From a virus, in the IMG/VR virus record IMGVR_UViG_3300043602_000012, positions 1 to 26,826 of that record: 26,826 nt of DNA. The stretch is one strand, 5' to 3'. Position numbers and translations under genes: made by a program. The notes under the pieces are model-generated. The model was given only the letters and a program-made list of their open reading frames with translations. It did no database searches and was not told the DNA's origin. The first letter of the stretch is position 1. The number at the start of each line of letters is the position of its first letter. Below, piece by piece: positions 15,415 to 23,833 of the stretch.

Positions 15415-15825
15415 TTACAAGCCTGTAGAAACTACTATGTAGTAGTTACAGGTAAAAACAAATCTAGACTCGGGATCAGTAATGGCTAGTACTTGGGGAG
15501 CACCACCAGTACGTCCCAGAGAAATAACTCTAACATCTTGCAAATCAAAATTCTCGATAGAACCTATCAAGATGCTGTCAACCTCTAAGGCGATGTTTTC
15601 AGCATCATCATAAGAGTTTTCCGCACCTCGGCACATGACTTGAAATCCTGGACTATCAAGCATACCTTCCATGGACAACCCAGTACCAGGTGCCATAGTA
15701 ACCTTAATAAATCGTCCAACGTCAGGGATACGATCTATAACGATTTCCGCACCCGATTGAACTTGTGGCCTAAGCCACGTAACTAGTTTAGTAGTAGTCA
15801 AGCGACCGACGGGAGGGAACACCAT
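15415..15825 (-). CDS. Tail terminator protein
   Basis: The 136-aa protein sits two genes before the major tail protein, where tail terminators lie. Conserved-looking segments are PDVGRFIKVTMAPG, SPGFQVMCRGAENSYDDAENIALEVDSILIG and VLAITDPESRFVFTCNYYIVV; the 'alternating strand, DAE/helix, then strands' order is typical of gpU-like terminators that cap the finished tail. I choose ATG 15825, in a TAATG overlap with the preceding gene; an upstream ATG at 15855 would overlap that gene by 31 bases and adds residues without family resemblance. Confidence 0.75.
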   Translation of the reverse strand: MVFPPVGRLTTTKLVTWLRPQVQSGAEIVIDRIPDVGRFIKVTMAPGTGLSMEGMLDSPGFQVMCRGAENSYDDAENIALEVDSILIGSIENFDLQDVRVISLGRTGGAPQVLAITDPESRFVFTCNYYIVVSTGL

Positions 15826-16265
15826 TAGTCGATGAATCCCTTCCGTCGATACCACCCGTATCCAGGGTCCTCATCACGCGGAACTTCGGCCGGTCGATGA
15901 TATATCTCTACACCCTGATCTGTAACGGTGAAACTAGTACTACGCCTAAGGTGACCTTGAGTTACCGGAGCTAGTCTCTTCACGTAATCAACTAAGTCTC
16001 CACCAATGTCGGCCATCTCATCATTTAGTCTGCTACCTGTAGGAGTAATGGCAGCACGGGCGAGACCATCGACAAAGTTAAAAGCATTAGCCATAAATGG
16101 TTCACTCAAATAATGAGACTGTCCACCACTAGGGTGAACGTAGCTCATATTCTCGTGCTGATCCTGTGCGTAAGGCTGGTCTACCAAGACTGACAATTCT
16201 AAGTTTCCGTGACCTACAGCGTCCGAAAGATAGTTCATTCGCTCATCGAAGTTGCCATCAGCCAT
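15825..16265 (-). CDS. Head-tail connector / tail completion protein (gp10/gpG-like)
   Basis: The 146-aa protein contains EMADIGGDLVDYVKRLAPVTQGHLRRS followed by SFTVTDQGVEIYHR, the pattern of HK97 gp10-like and Mu gpG-like tail completion proteins: an amphipathic helix, then 'APV(D/T)xGxLRxS' and a beta strand. Its place between the DUF1320-like adaptor and the tail terminator fits a neck protein. The first 70 residues look less conserved and may be specific to this phage. It overlaps the adaptor gene by eight bases. Confidence 0.75.
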   Translation of the reverse strand: MADGNFDERMNYLSDAVGHGNLELSVLVDQPYAQDQHENMSYVHPSGGQSHYLSEPFMANAFNFVDGLARAAITPTGSRLNDEMADIGGDLVDYVKRLAPVTQGHLRRSTSFTVTDQGVEIYHRPAEVPRDEDPGYGWYRRKGFID

Positions 16266-16713
16266 CGTTGATAACTCCTTCGGGCCATCTAGTAAAGATT
16301 TGTTTAGTAGTCATCAGGGTACCTTCGTAAGGATTAAACACCTCGGATGCATTGTCGGTAGATAGACCAGAGATAACTCGTCGGCCGTTACCTATATCAT
16401 CAAGTAAACGACGAGCACGATCGTAACGTAGAATAGTGGGGTGAGATTCCGTACCATATTCTCGGGAGCGTCGGAACCTCAAGTCACACAGATAAGTAGC
16501 AATGTCCGCAGAGATGGAGTTGATAACAGGTGGAACAGGTGAGAAGGGGAGCAGCGCTCCGTAACGTCGCTGTAGTGCTGTATCAATTTGTGAATCTGCG
16601 TTTTTAATCTCATCTTCGATTTGGTCAGTGTCAAGTGTATTCGCACCTAGTGACTGACTCTCAGTACGAGCGCCCACTAAGATTGCCCTGACCTGTTCCA
16701 CATCGGAGTACAT
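16258..16713 (-). CDS. Head-tail adaptor, DUF1320 / Mu gp36-like
   Basis: The 151-aa protein has the helical pattern of Mu gp36-like adaptors: YSDVEQVRAIL at the start, IEDEIKNADSQIDTALQRRYG with the AD..ID....RY signature, PFSPVPPVINSISADIATYLC, and a late helix with RYDRARRLLDDI. These proteins form the ring between portal and tail. It lies four bases downstream of the acidic 118-aa gene, and the ribosome binding site is weak, suggesting translational coupling. Together with the gp29-like portal and the I-like protease it gives the head module a Mu-type character. Confidence 0.8.
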   Translation of the reverse strand: MYSDVEQVRAILVGARTESQSLGANTLDTDQIEDEIKNADSQIDTALQRRYGALLPFSPVPPVINSISADIATYLCDLRFRRSREYGTESHPTILRYDRARRLLDDIGNGRRVISGLSTDNASEVFNPYEGTLMTTKQIFTRWPEGVINDG

Positions 16714-16717
16714 TTAA

Positions 16718-17074
16718 TTAACCGCGTCTCACAGACGTACCAGCGGCAGGCTGTGTTGACTCAGCATTCTCAGGATTAGGCTTTGCAGCTCGTGCCCGTG
16801 CATCCCCAATGGGACCACTCCGTGCACGATTCCTCGTGACCTCATCCTCTTCGTCGTCCTGATCCTTAAACGGATCGTCGTCGGAATCAGCTCGCACAAG
16901 TGGCGCATTAATCTTGAAACCATCACCACGAGCACGAGTTAGCTTCTCACCGATTTCCTCATCTAGCTCAATAATATCCCCACGCACATGCGTAAAGAAT
17001 CGAGTACGATCCTTCTCCTCGTCATACTCTGCACGAGTCCAGCCACCACTAGCCAAGAGGCGATACTTTGGCAT
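16718..17074 (-). CDS. Small acidic head protein of unknown function
   Basis: A 118-aa protein in two parts: residues 1-60 look folded (KYRLLASGGWTRAEYDEEKDRTRFF, then GDIIELDEEIGEKL), and the rest is highly charged and probably disordered, with a DSDDDPFKDQDDEEDE run followed by an Arg/Ala-rich tail. It follows the major capsid gene and precedes the adaptor. Small proteins here are often head-tail or minor capsid proteins; I do not recognise the family. Start choice: an ATG six bases upstream is followed at once by TAG, so ATG 17074 is the coding start. Confidence 0.7.
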   Translation of the reverse strand: MPKYRLLASGGWTRAEYDEEKDRTRFFTHVRGDIIELDEEIGEKLTRARGDGFKINAPLVRADSDDDPFKDQDDEEDEVTRNRARSGPIGDARARAAKPNPENAESTQPAAGTSVRRG

Positions 17075-17079
17075 CTACA

Positions 17080-18024
17080 TCACGGCCCATCGATGTTAGT
17101 GATAAAGCAAACGGCCTTGGGATTATCCACTGCCACCAGATCACGATAGGAGAAGTTAGACCGATAGGTCTGAGTGTCCTCATCGTAACGCATCGGCGTA
17201 CCCGAGAGCGGCCATTCCTTAGAGATGAACCCCATAATATTCCGCTGGCACACGATCGCGAGATCGACTGGACAACGGAAAGAGGTCATCACATCGAGAC
17301 TCATAAACTTCTTGGGCATAACACCCGTGTAGCGTAGAGACTCGCTTGCAAGAGGTGAACCAGCGAAAATGCTGTTAACCTCATTGTTATCAATAAATGC
17401 TGAAGTAGTAGCCGGATGGACAATGAGCGTGTCAGCCCGGTAGTTAAGAGTCTCAGAAAGCTGTGCACCCGTAGCAGGAACACTAGAAATCAGGTACATA
17501 GCCCGAGCGATATCCTTACGGATACCTACCGAAGTACCAGTTCCAAGCCAACCACCAGCAACCGCCGTGTTAGTACACGGGAAAGTCTGCGCCAATGGGT
17601 GGTTGAGAACAGCAGTAAAGAAAACCTTGTCCCGAGTATTGACGAGCGTGTCACGGACCATACGCATTTCGTCCTGAACACGACCAACGTCGTTACGGGT
17701 CTCCATTTCCTTAGAGAACTTGAGATGCACACCACGCTTGGTAGTCGCCCGAGTAACCTCAGTCCGGACCGGCGTCTCCACGCCCGGAATCTCTGCGTAC
17801 TCCGCTACGATTTCAGCATCATGTGAAGCGTAAAGAGAAACGGTCTCACCATAAACAACGGCACCACCATCTGCGGTAGGACCGTCACGGAGCAGCCACT
17901 CCGCAATGTTAGAGTCCTTTACCATGTTTTCAACCATGTTGGGGACTCGCTTGGGCTGCTTCAATAGCTGACTAACAGTCCACTTAGTACCATCATACGA
18001 ATGGCCTGCGCGCACAGTGGTCAT
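17080..18024 (-). CDS. Major capsid protein (HK97-fold type)
   Basis: The 314-aa protein follows the protease/scaffold and decoration genes and has the sequence style of HK97-fold capsid proteins: a helical N-terminal part (VPNMVENMVKDSNIAEWLLRDG), an E-loop-like stretch (TEVTRATTKRGVHLKFSKEME), a long helix with RDTLVNTRDKVFFTAV, and a P-domain with ADTLIVHPATTSAFIDN and VDLAIVCQRNIMGFIS. It starts in a TGATG overlap with the decoration gene. It builds the icosahedral shell. No long N-terminal delta domain is present, in line with a separate scaffold. Confidence 0.85.
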   Translation of the reverse strand: MTTVRAGHSYDGTKWTVSQLLKQPKRVPNMVENMVKDSNIAEWLLRDGPTADGGAVVYGETVSLYASHDAEIVAEYAEIPGVETPVRTEVTRATTKRGVHLKFSKEMETRNDVGRVQDEMRMVRDTLVNTRDKVFFTAVLNHPLAQTFPCTNTAVAGGWLGTGTSVGIRKDIARAMYLISSVPATGAQLSETLNYRADTLIVHPATTSAFIDNNEVNSIFAGSPLASESLRYTGVMPKKFMSLDVMTSFRCPVDLAIVCQRNIMGFISKEWPLSGTPMRYDEDTQTYRSNFSYRDLVAVDNPKAVCFITNIDGP

Positions 18025-18473
18025 CAGGCTGCACCTACCCCACCGAGAAGAATCTTACCGCGTTGACCACTAGCAATACCACCAGGTTCAACACACTTAC
18101 CAATAACTGAATCGAGACCCTGTGCCGCACGAGTGACAACTACTCCGTTAGCACCTGCTACGACAAGAGCACCGAAGGCAATAGCTCCCGATGCGGTCAG
18201 TCGCCATACACCACGCCATGCTACCGCTACCTCAACAGGAGGTACCTGAGCATTGACAATCGGGTTGCCCCATGCATCTGTAGTATCAGCATTGGTATTA
18301 CTGTATGCCGAAGCGTCACCAGTTGCCACGCCAAGACACAATGGTGTATCTGCTACTGTGGGCTTAATACGACCCGTAGTGCCATCGGGCATCACAAGTG
18401 AACCACCCATAATGTTTACGTTGGCATCGAAGGTAAGCGGACCCTGTTCGAGAACAGGACGAATACCAGGCAT
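18024..18473 (-). CDS. Capsid decoration protein, DUF2190-like
   Basis: The 149-aa protein is Gly/Ala/Val-rich and beta-rich, with GGSLVMPDGTTGRIKP, a LCLGVATGDAS strand and turn, VAVAWRGVWRLTASGAIAFG and a C-terminal GQRGKILLGG. This looks like the DUF2190 class of small trimeric proteins that stud capsid surfaces. It lies directly before the major capsid gene and after the protease/scaffold gene, the common site for a decoration protein. It has a strong ribosome binding site (AAGGAG), suiting a protein needed in many copies. Confidence 0.75.
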   Translation of the reverse strand: MPGIRPVLEQGPLTFDANVNIMGGSLVMPDGTTGRIKPTVADTPLCLGVATGDASAYSNTNADTTDAWGNPIVNAQVPPVEVAVAWRGVWRLTASGAIAFGALVVAGANGVVVTRAAQGLDSVIGKCVEPGGIASGQRGKILLGGVGAA

Positions 18474-18488
18474 TATTTACTCCTTCCC

Positions 18489-19520
18489 TTATCGAGGCAT
18501 CCGACCAAGAATGTCAGCCTCAATGGCCTTCCACTCTTCGTCATCTTCTGAGGAGTCATCGGCAAGCTCGTGTCCATCCTCTGCGGAAAGGTCCACAATC
18601 CCCTTGGCAGCCTCTAGAAGTTTAAAAACCTGCTCTTTAGTACTAGTGGAACCACCAGCACTAAGAGTGATGACCTGAGAGTCATTGTCAGGTGTTTCCA
18701 TAATGGGTTTTGCAAGTTCAACTAGAGCGGGAGGCACACCATCCCGAACCAGCGATGACGCCTGACCTGCCCATCGTGTCTTAGAAAGCTCAAGTTGCGT
18801 TTCCTGTGCCAGCTTAATTGCCGCCTTAGCTGTATCATTAGCAAGTGTAATAGCGGCAGACTCACCATCGTCATCGGTCTGCGAAAGTGCAGCAATAGTC
18901 TTCTCAGTCTCGGCAGTATCCTTCATAAGTTGAGTCAGAAAATCTACCTGCTCCTGGGATAGAGTCACCCCTGCCCCCTTCCTATCTTCCGTTACCGGAG
19001 TCAGAGTTTCCCCACTAAGGTTATCTACCTCAGCGTCAGTATCGACGTTAGACAAATCGACTTCTTCCCAGTGGTCCATACCGGCAACCCTGGGATTAAG
19101 CGTCCCTAGTACGTGTGATAGAACCGCTGGGTAAGCCTTACCACCACGGTCTACGCCACGCTCAATACGTGCAGAAACACCAAACTTCTTATTCTTCGAT
19201 ACATACTCGGCCGTCTCAGGATGACCAGTAAAATCGAAGGTGCCATAGAGACCTTTGTCGGTAATCTCTAGGGCCGAAAGTTCTCCACCATAGTTCTTGG
19301 GATCATCATTGTGCTGGTTCTTAGCATCAGCAAAAACAAAAGGCACCTGATCCATAGCCTTAGCATTGTGTGCTAGGACTAGGTCAGATGCCATGGCGTC
19401 AAAATCGAGTACACTACCCTTGTAATTAAACCTACCCTTGGGGAGGATTTGCTTCCTCCACTTATTAGTACTAAGTTCAACTGCGTCTTCGTCAAGTACA
19501 GGAGTCAACATTACATTCAC
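18489..19520 (-). CDS. Head maturation protease fused to scaffold, Mu I-like
   Basis: The 343-aa protein has two parts. Residues 1-165 resemble Mu I-like prohead proteases: QILPKGRFNYKG, then DQVPFVFADAKNQHND with His70, KKFGVSARI with Ser116 and VLSHVLGTLNPRVAGM with His136, a possible His-Ser-His set as in assemblin-type proteases. Residues about 185-343 are helical and very acidic near the end, as in scaffolds. The start is GTG 19520, chosen because a full AAGGAGG lies seven bases upstream; an in-frame ATG at 19511 is too far. It overlaps the upstream gene by four bases (GTGA). The protease would cleave the scaffold after prohead assembly. Confidence 0.75.
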   Translation of the reverse strand: MNVMLTPVLDEDAVELSTNKWRKQILPKGRFNYKGSVLDFDAMASDLVLAHNAKAMDQVPFVFADAKNQHNDDPKNYGGELSALEITDKGLYGTFDFTGHPETAEYVSKNKKFGVSARIERGVDRGGKAYPAVLSHVLGTLNPRVAGMDHWEEVDLSNVDTDAEVDNLSGETLTPVTEDRKGAGVTLSQEQVDFLTQLMKDTAETEKTIAALSQTDDDGESAAITLANDTAKAAIKLAQETQLELSKTRWAGQASSLVRDGVPPALVELAKPIMETPDNDSQVITLSAGGSTSTKEQVFKLLEAAKGIVDLSAEDGHELADDSSEDDEEWKAIEADILGRMPR

Positions 19521-20218
19521 TTTTTAACCTCCTTCGTACCTGCGGTAGTCTTAACTTTCTCAGCTAAGAATGCACCGGCTGTACCTATAGCCTCGCTCAC
19601 CGTTGAGACCTCAACACGTCCGCTCGGACCTTGCACAGTATATGAGCCATTCTCGTTACGTTTTACCCAACCTAGACCAGCCGGAAGGTTTACTGCCTCA
19701 CCGATTTTAAGTGCTGAAATAGCACCCTCGACGATTCTACGCGCCGCTTGCATCTGAGAGCTAGTTGGCTTGTTACCAAATTTGCCTCCGTAGACCCTCC
19801 GAACCTGCGACTCCTCAAATCTTCGGGTACGTGCTGCGTTATCACGAGCCGAACCCGAAGAACCACGAGTTTTCGCCCTAGGATTTTTCCCTGCGAGTGG
19901 TGAGGTGACTTTAGTAATCGGAGAAGTACGAGTGGCAAATGCTAACTTCACAGATTTACTACGCTTACCTTTAATGCGAGCATTCCAGTCGGCTAGCGCC
20001 GCAATGGCTTGTGGGTTACCTTTTGCGGCAAGAACTTTCACCCGCTCCACAGCGGCAGCGATAGCATGACTGATACTCAAACCACTATCACTGTGGATAT
20101 GTTTTGCTATTCGGTCGATGTAGGACGGGAGACCACCTCGCCTGTCGATTTCGTTACTGATACCTGGTTTACGATCCAAGCCAGGATGGATTCTACTGCT
20201 GTGGTCTTTCTTCTTCAC
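19517..20218 (-). CDS. Basic head-associated protein of unknown function
   Basis: A 233-aa, Lys/Arg-rich protein. Residues about 27-80 carry a motif I recognise from many actinophage head-region proteins: RRGGLPSYIDRIAKHI, SHAIAAAVERVKVLAAKG and AIAALADWNA. The middle (about 82-145) is very basic and probably disordered; the C-terminal part has GSYTVQGPSGRVEVSTVSEA, a likely small beta unit. It stands where minor head (MuF-type) proteins are often encoded, after the portal, but I see no MuF motif. The start is GTG 20218 with GAGG seven bases upstream; an ATG two bases earlier is followed at once by TGA and cannot code. Confidence 0.65.
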   Translation of the reverse strand: MKKKDHSSRIHPGLDRKPGISNEIDRRGGLPSYIDRIAKHIHSDSGLSISHAIAAAVERVKVLAAKGNPQAIAALADWNARIKGKRSKSVKLAFATRTSPITKVTSPLAGKNPRAKTRGSSGSARDNAARTRRFEESQVRRVYGGKFGNKPTSSQMQAARRIVEGAISALKIGEAVNLPAGLGWVKRNENGSYTVQGPSGRVEVSTVSEAIGTAGAFLAEKVKTTAGTKEVKK

Positions 20219-20219
20219 A

Positions 20220-20894
20220 TTACAACCTCACATCTGTGGGGATACAGATTTCTCCATCCTCATACATGAGTCGCTTAAAGTCTTCTAGACGTACAAAACC
20301 ACGACCGTTAATCCCATAATCAGAACCCCAAGAATTAGTCCACATAACACAATCGCCAAACATAGGATGACCCGGCCAATAACCGTTGACCATGATGGCA
20401 TGTCCACCTACCTTTTCACCATCAATTTTAACAAGTCCATCATAAGTGGTATCGTACATACCCGAATACCAATTTGTCCCAAAAATTACTGGACCTTTTT
20501 TGACCAGACAGTCGATAACATCATCAATGCTGAAAGCCCAGTAGTATGTTGAGATGAGGTTGAGTCTTTTACAGGCTTTGGCACCCCCGAGAACAGAGGC
20601 TCCTGACGCAAAACTCTTTCCGACTGCTTTGTCTTCAGCTCTTGCGATTTGATAAAGTTCTCGTGCGATGTTGTTGTCAACAACGTATCTGATCGGGGTA
20701 GCTGCAAGTTCGCTAGCAAAGGAGAATCCGACACAAGCTCCTTCTTTTCCCTGGTCCAGCGGTTCTGTGCGAGCTGTCCATATCTGTTTATAGCGAACAG
20801 GTCTATCTTCACCAATTAAACCACGAACCGGGAACTCACGTGATCTATCATCGAATAAAGGCACCCGATCTAACGTAGGGAGCTCAGCTCTCAT
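20220..20894 (-). CDS. Papain-like (C1 family) cysteine protease in the head module
   Basis: The 224-aa protein has a complete papain-type active site: Gln48 in LDQGKEGACVGFSFA with Cys54, His165 in GGHAIMVNGY and Asn187 in WTNSWGSDYGINGRGFVRL. No signal peptide and no long propeptide are seen; about 45 residues precede the oxyanion Gln. It overlaps nothing, lying between the portal and the basic head protein. I take ATG 20894 as start because GGA lies just upstream; a TTG at 20903 would add three residues. The fold and likely catalysis are sure; the substrate is unknown. A second predicted protease lies two genes downstream, so this one may process a different head protein or act on the host. 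Confidence 0.88.
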   Translation of the reverse strand: MRAELPTLDRVPLFDDRSREFPVRGLIGEDRPVRYKQIWTARTEPLDQGKEGACVGFSFASELAATPIRYVVDNNIARELYQIARAEDKAVGKSFASGASVLGGAKACKRLNLISTYYWAFSIDDVIDCLVKKGPVIFGTNWYSGMYDTTYDGLVKIDGEKVGGHAIMVNGYWPGHPMFGDCVMWTNSWGSDYGINGRGFVRLEDFKRLMYEDGEICIPTDVRL

Positions 20895-20895
20895 A

Positions 20896-22317
20896 TTATC
20901 CAAACTTCTTGTTTGCCACTACTGATTCAGTACCGAAAGGCTTAGTTCCTACGGTAGAAGAGTTACTTTGAGTTTGATTCTTGGCACCCGCAACCATGTT
21001 AGTTGCCTCATCTACAGCAGCACCCATCTGTAGTAGCGGACTACCATTGACCTTTATGTCCTTGGCAACCTTTCCTGGATCAAGCTCAAGTAGAGTTGCA
21101 GTCCGAGTTGTAAGTTGGTCATAGAACTCAACTGGGACCTTTGCTCCTGTGGTAGCAACCTTTGCGAACATGTCGAGCACTGCTTGCTCGTTCTGTTCAC
21201 TAAGGGGTCCGAAGGCAAAGCGGGGAACGGGCGCGTTTGGTCCAAAGTTATACCTAATCAACGGTCCTACGACATCGTTGGTTAGTTGTCTCGCCATATC
21301 ACGGGCAACCATTCTACGTGTACGTAGGAAGAGTTTACCTTGCGATTCAGACAGAGCATACGAACCCTTACCCTCCGCTGCCTGCGAAGTGAGGTCCATA
21401 AATCCGGCAAGAATACTGTTGGACATTTCAGAGTCGAGGAATCTAATCGCCTCGATGAATGATTCGGCACCCTTACCACTACTTTCGAGCACACTGAAAG
21501 TAGACTCACTGTTCATACCCATCAGTCCACGAGAACGCAGGGTAGACATAAGCTTAGCGTCTGCTCGTGCCTGTAGTTCGTCCTGATTTTGAACGATAAC
21601 CTTAGGGAGTGAAGTGTTCTCTAGGAACTGATACCAGAGCCAACGAATCTTACGCTTTGTAATGTAGCACCAGTATGGCAGCTTCATCTGAGAGAAGCCA
21701 AGCAGGGGATCACGCCATGTTCCATGGACGTAGACAAATGCCTTCTTTGGCCTAATGTATTTCCAGTCACCCTGACTAGTAGTACGGGAAGCAACATGAG
21801 GATAAGGATCCCAATGGACAGGGAGCTGTCTAAACCCTTGCGGCTCACCAGTCTTAGCATCTAGAGCAAGTTCACAAGTCTCCGGGGGACGCCACGCAAT
21901 CTTGTCGTAAACTACCATGTTATCGTCGTTAATCTTAAAAACTTTCTCGAAATACGCACGACGATGAGTAAATGCCATCGTCATCTGTGAGACGAGCTGT
22001 TCAATCGTTGTCTTTGGTCCACCTTGATGCGGTAGTGCGGTCAAGGCATCATAGATAAACTCTGCCTCTCCGCTATCACCCTTAGCAGGATCAATCTCCC
22101 ACCCAGCAGCAATAATAGGGTAACTAAGAAGTTTTTCAATAGACGCAGCTTTACCATCGGTATCAAGCATCTCCTGATAACGAGGTACATCTAACTCCTC
22201 GTATGCGAAGACCCTACCCTTATCGTAACCACCAAAAGGACTATCATCCCACGAAAAAGAACTACCCAACTCGTTCATGGGTGGTAGCTTTTCGCTTACC
22301 TCTTCATCATTAACCAT
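20896..22317 (-). CDS. Portal protein, DUF935 / Mu gp29-like
   Basis: The 473-aa protein has the marks of gp29-like portals: the DTDGKAASIEKLLSYPIIAA segment near residue 52, AGWEIDP, KIAWRPPETCE, then the helical LWYQFLENTSLPKVIVQ and EMSNSILAGFMDLTSQAAEGKGSYAL stretches. The C-terminus is polar and probably flexible. It overlaps the large terminase gene by eight bases and starts at ATG with GGGAG ten bases upstream. It forms the dodecameric ring through which DNA enters and leaves the head. Confidence 0.9.
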   Translation of the reverse strand: MVNDEEVSEKLPPMNELGSSFSWDDSPFGGYDKGRVFAYEELDVPRYQEMLDTDGKAASIEKLLSYPIIAAGWEIDPAKGDSGEAEFIYDALTALPHQGGPKTTIEQLVSQMTMAFTHRRAYFEKVFKINDDNMVVYDKIAWRPPETCELALDAKTGEPQGFRQLPVHWDPYPHVASRTTSQGDWKYIRPKKAFVYVHGTWRDPLLGFSQMKLPYWCYITKRKIRWLWYQFLENTSLPKVIVQNQDELQARADAKLMSTLRSRGLMGMNSESTFSVLESSGKGAESFIEAIRFLDSEMSNSILAGFMDLTSQAAEGKGSYALSESQGKLFLRTRRMVARDMARQLTNDVVGPLIRYNFGPNAPVPRFAFGPLSEQNEQAVLDMFAKVATTGAKVPVEFYDQLTTRTATLLELDPGKVAKDIKVNGSPLLQMGAAVDEATNMVAGAKNQTQSNSSTVGTKPFGTESVVANKKFG

Positions 22318-23833
22318 ATGGAACCAACTCCCATTCTACGGTTGGTTCTTCCCAATCTACAGTGGCCGATGTGTCATTGTCATCAGGATCGGCCCAGTGG
22401 AAAACACCAGAACTTGAATCTAGAGCGATGCTACCTGAGCTAGCCCAAAACGCTAAAGCAACAGCATCTCCACGGTCGGGGGATCTACCAATGCGTTTCT
22501 TAATGTCCTCTTTTGACTCAATGAGTATCTTACCCCCACTGACTACCGACCATCGAGGCGCAGATAAGTCGGTAGCTAACTGGTCATCAGGAGGCAGACA
22601 AATAGTACTGCCACGAGAAGGGTCAAGTAACTCGCGTAGGCGCCATAAAGACGCAGCGCGGAGGTTATAAAACTCTTGTTGTCCACTTGCATCCTTAAGG
22701 TGAGTACGACTACCACCATTAAAGGGGAGCATGTGATATCGTCCGCGCCGTGCCTTATCAAAGACACCTGCTCCAACGCCGTTAACGTCTACGACACCCA
22801 AGTCGCGAGCTTGATTGAGCTTTCCCATGAGTAGATCAGCGGTCTGCTGGGTATCTACTTTAGGCATGACGTTTATCTCAGTACACACATCACCATAACG
22901 ATGAGCAAACACAGTTTTATCCCTGCCGAAGCGGGCAATGTCAGCTCCGACAATGTGTCTGTCCGAATAATCGGGCGTACCATTATTCTCTTCTTTCCAA
23001 CGTGACCAGCGTTCCTGGGCACGATAAATCCAACCAAGAGGAATGACGGAAAACTCGTCCACCTCAGGAAATTCACCCAAGACCTTAGAGGTCCACATGG
23101 GTGTATCTCTACCAACCTCAGACTCCATCTCATTAACCCACTCCATACTCGTGAGTTGGTCTGAGACGTCTAGAGATACCTTCTCACCAGTGAAGTTAGG
23201 TGAGTCAAAAACGGAAATCTTGATTTGGTGCCAGTCGGAGGAAGGTTTACATACCTTCGCAAAGTAAGAGGAAGGATCGTCAGGGTTCCCGATGGCCAAA
23301 ATACGACAGTATTTGCCAGTAGTAATGGCAAGCGCGGCGATCCATAGCCACTCGTCGATACCACATGCTTCGTCAATGATGACGAGTACGTACTTTCTGT
23401 GTAGACCTTGAAAAGCATGACGGTCGTAATCCTGTGGTTTACGGCCAAATCCAACGAGCGTATCACCAATGAGCCAGTTATCTGACCTCTGGACTTCACC
23501 TTGTAATCTACCCTTCCGGTGAAGCTTTCTAATGTCCTCCCAAAGAATTGCATGAACCTGACGTGCGCTAGGCGCAGTACTTACAACTAGTGTCTCTTCA
23601 GGTGGGTGTGTTGCGATCCAATGAACTGCCGCTGTAGATGCAACGAATGACTTGCCGACACCGTGACCACTTTTAACTGCTACTTTCTTATATTCACCAA
23701 TAGCTCTAATGATTTCGCGTTGCTTCGACCACAGGTCAATCCCGAGTGTCTTTTTAATCCACTCCATAGGATTCTTAGGATTAACCTGGTCATCTAGAAT
23801 CTTACTTGCATACTCAAAATCAATAACGCCCAT
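22310..23833 (-). CDS. terL: Terminase large subunit
   Basis: The 507-aa protein has an ATPase half with Walker A SGHGVGKS (55-62) and Walker B VLVIIDEA (149-156), followed by RILAIGNPDDP as coupling motif. The C-terminal nuclease half shows GADIARFGRDKTV (Asp298), VVDVNGVGAGVFD (Asp349) and SPDRGDAVALAFW (Asp453, Asp456), the acidic residues of the RNase H-like fold. Length is normal. It starts in a TAATG overlap with a 39-aa Cys-rich gene, with GAGG seven bases upstream. It cuts the concatemer and drives DNA into the prohead. Confidence 0.97.
   Translation of the reverse strand: MGVIDFEYASKILDDQVNPKNPMEWIKKTLGIDLWSKQREIIRAIGEYKKVAVKSGHGVGKSFVASTAAVHWIATHPPEETLVVSTAPSARQVHAILWEDIRKLHRKGRLQGEVQRSDNWLIGDTLVGFGRKPQDYDRHAFQGLHRKYVLVIIDEACGIDEWLWIAALAITTGKYCRILAIGNPDDPSSYFAKVCKPSSDWHQIKISVFDSPNFTGEKVSLDVSDQLTSMEWVNEMESEVGRDTPMWTSKVLGEFPEVDEFSVIPLGWIYRAQERWSRWKEENNGTPDYSDRHIVGADIARFGRDKTVFAHRYGDVCTEINVMPKVDTQQTADLLMGKLNQARDLGVVDVNGVGAGVFDKARRGRYHMLPFNGGSRTHLKDASGQQEFYNLRAASLWRLRELLDPSRGSTICLPPDDQLATDLSAPRWSVVSGGKILIESKEDIKKRIGRSPDRGDAVALAFWASSGSIALDSSSGVFHWADPDDNDTSATVDWEEPTVEWELVPYG

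Noticed and set aside
15826-15855. Upstream ATG start for the tail terminator at 15855
   Set aside because: It overlaps the preceding gene; ATG 15825 sits in a typical TAATG junction.
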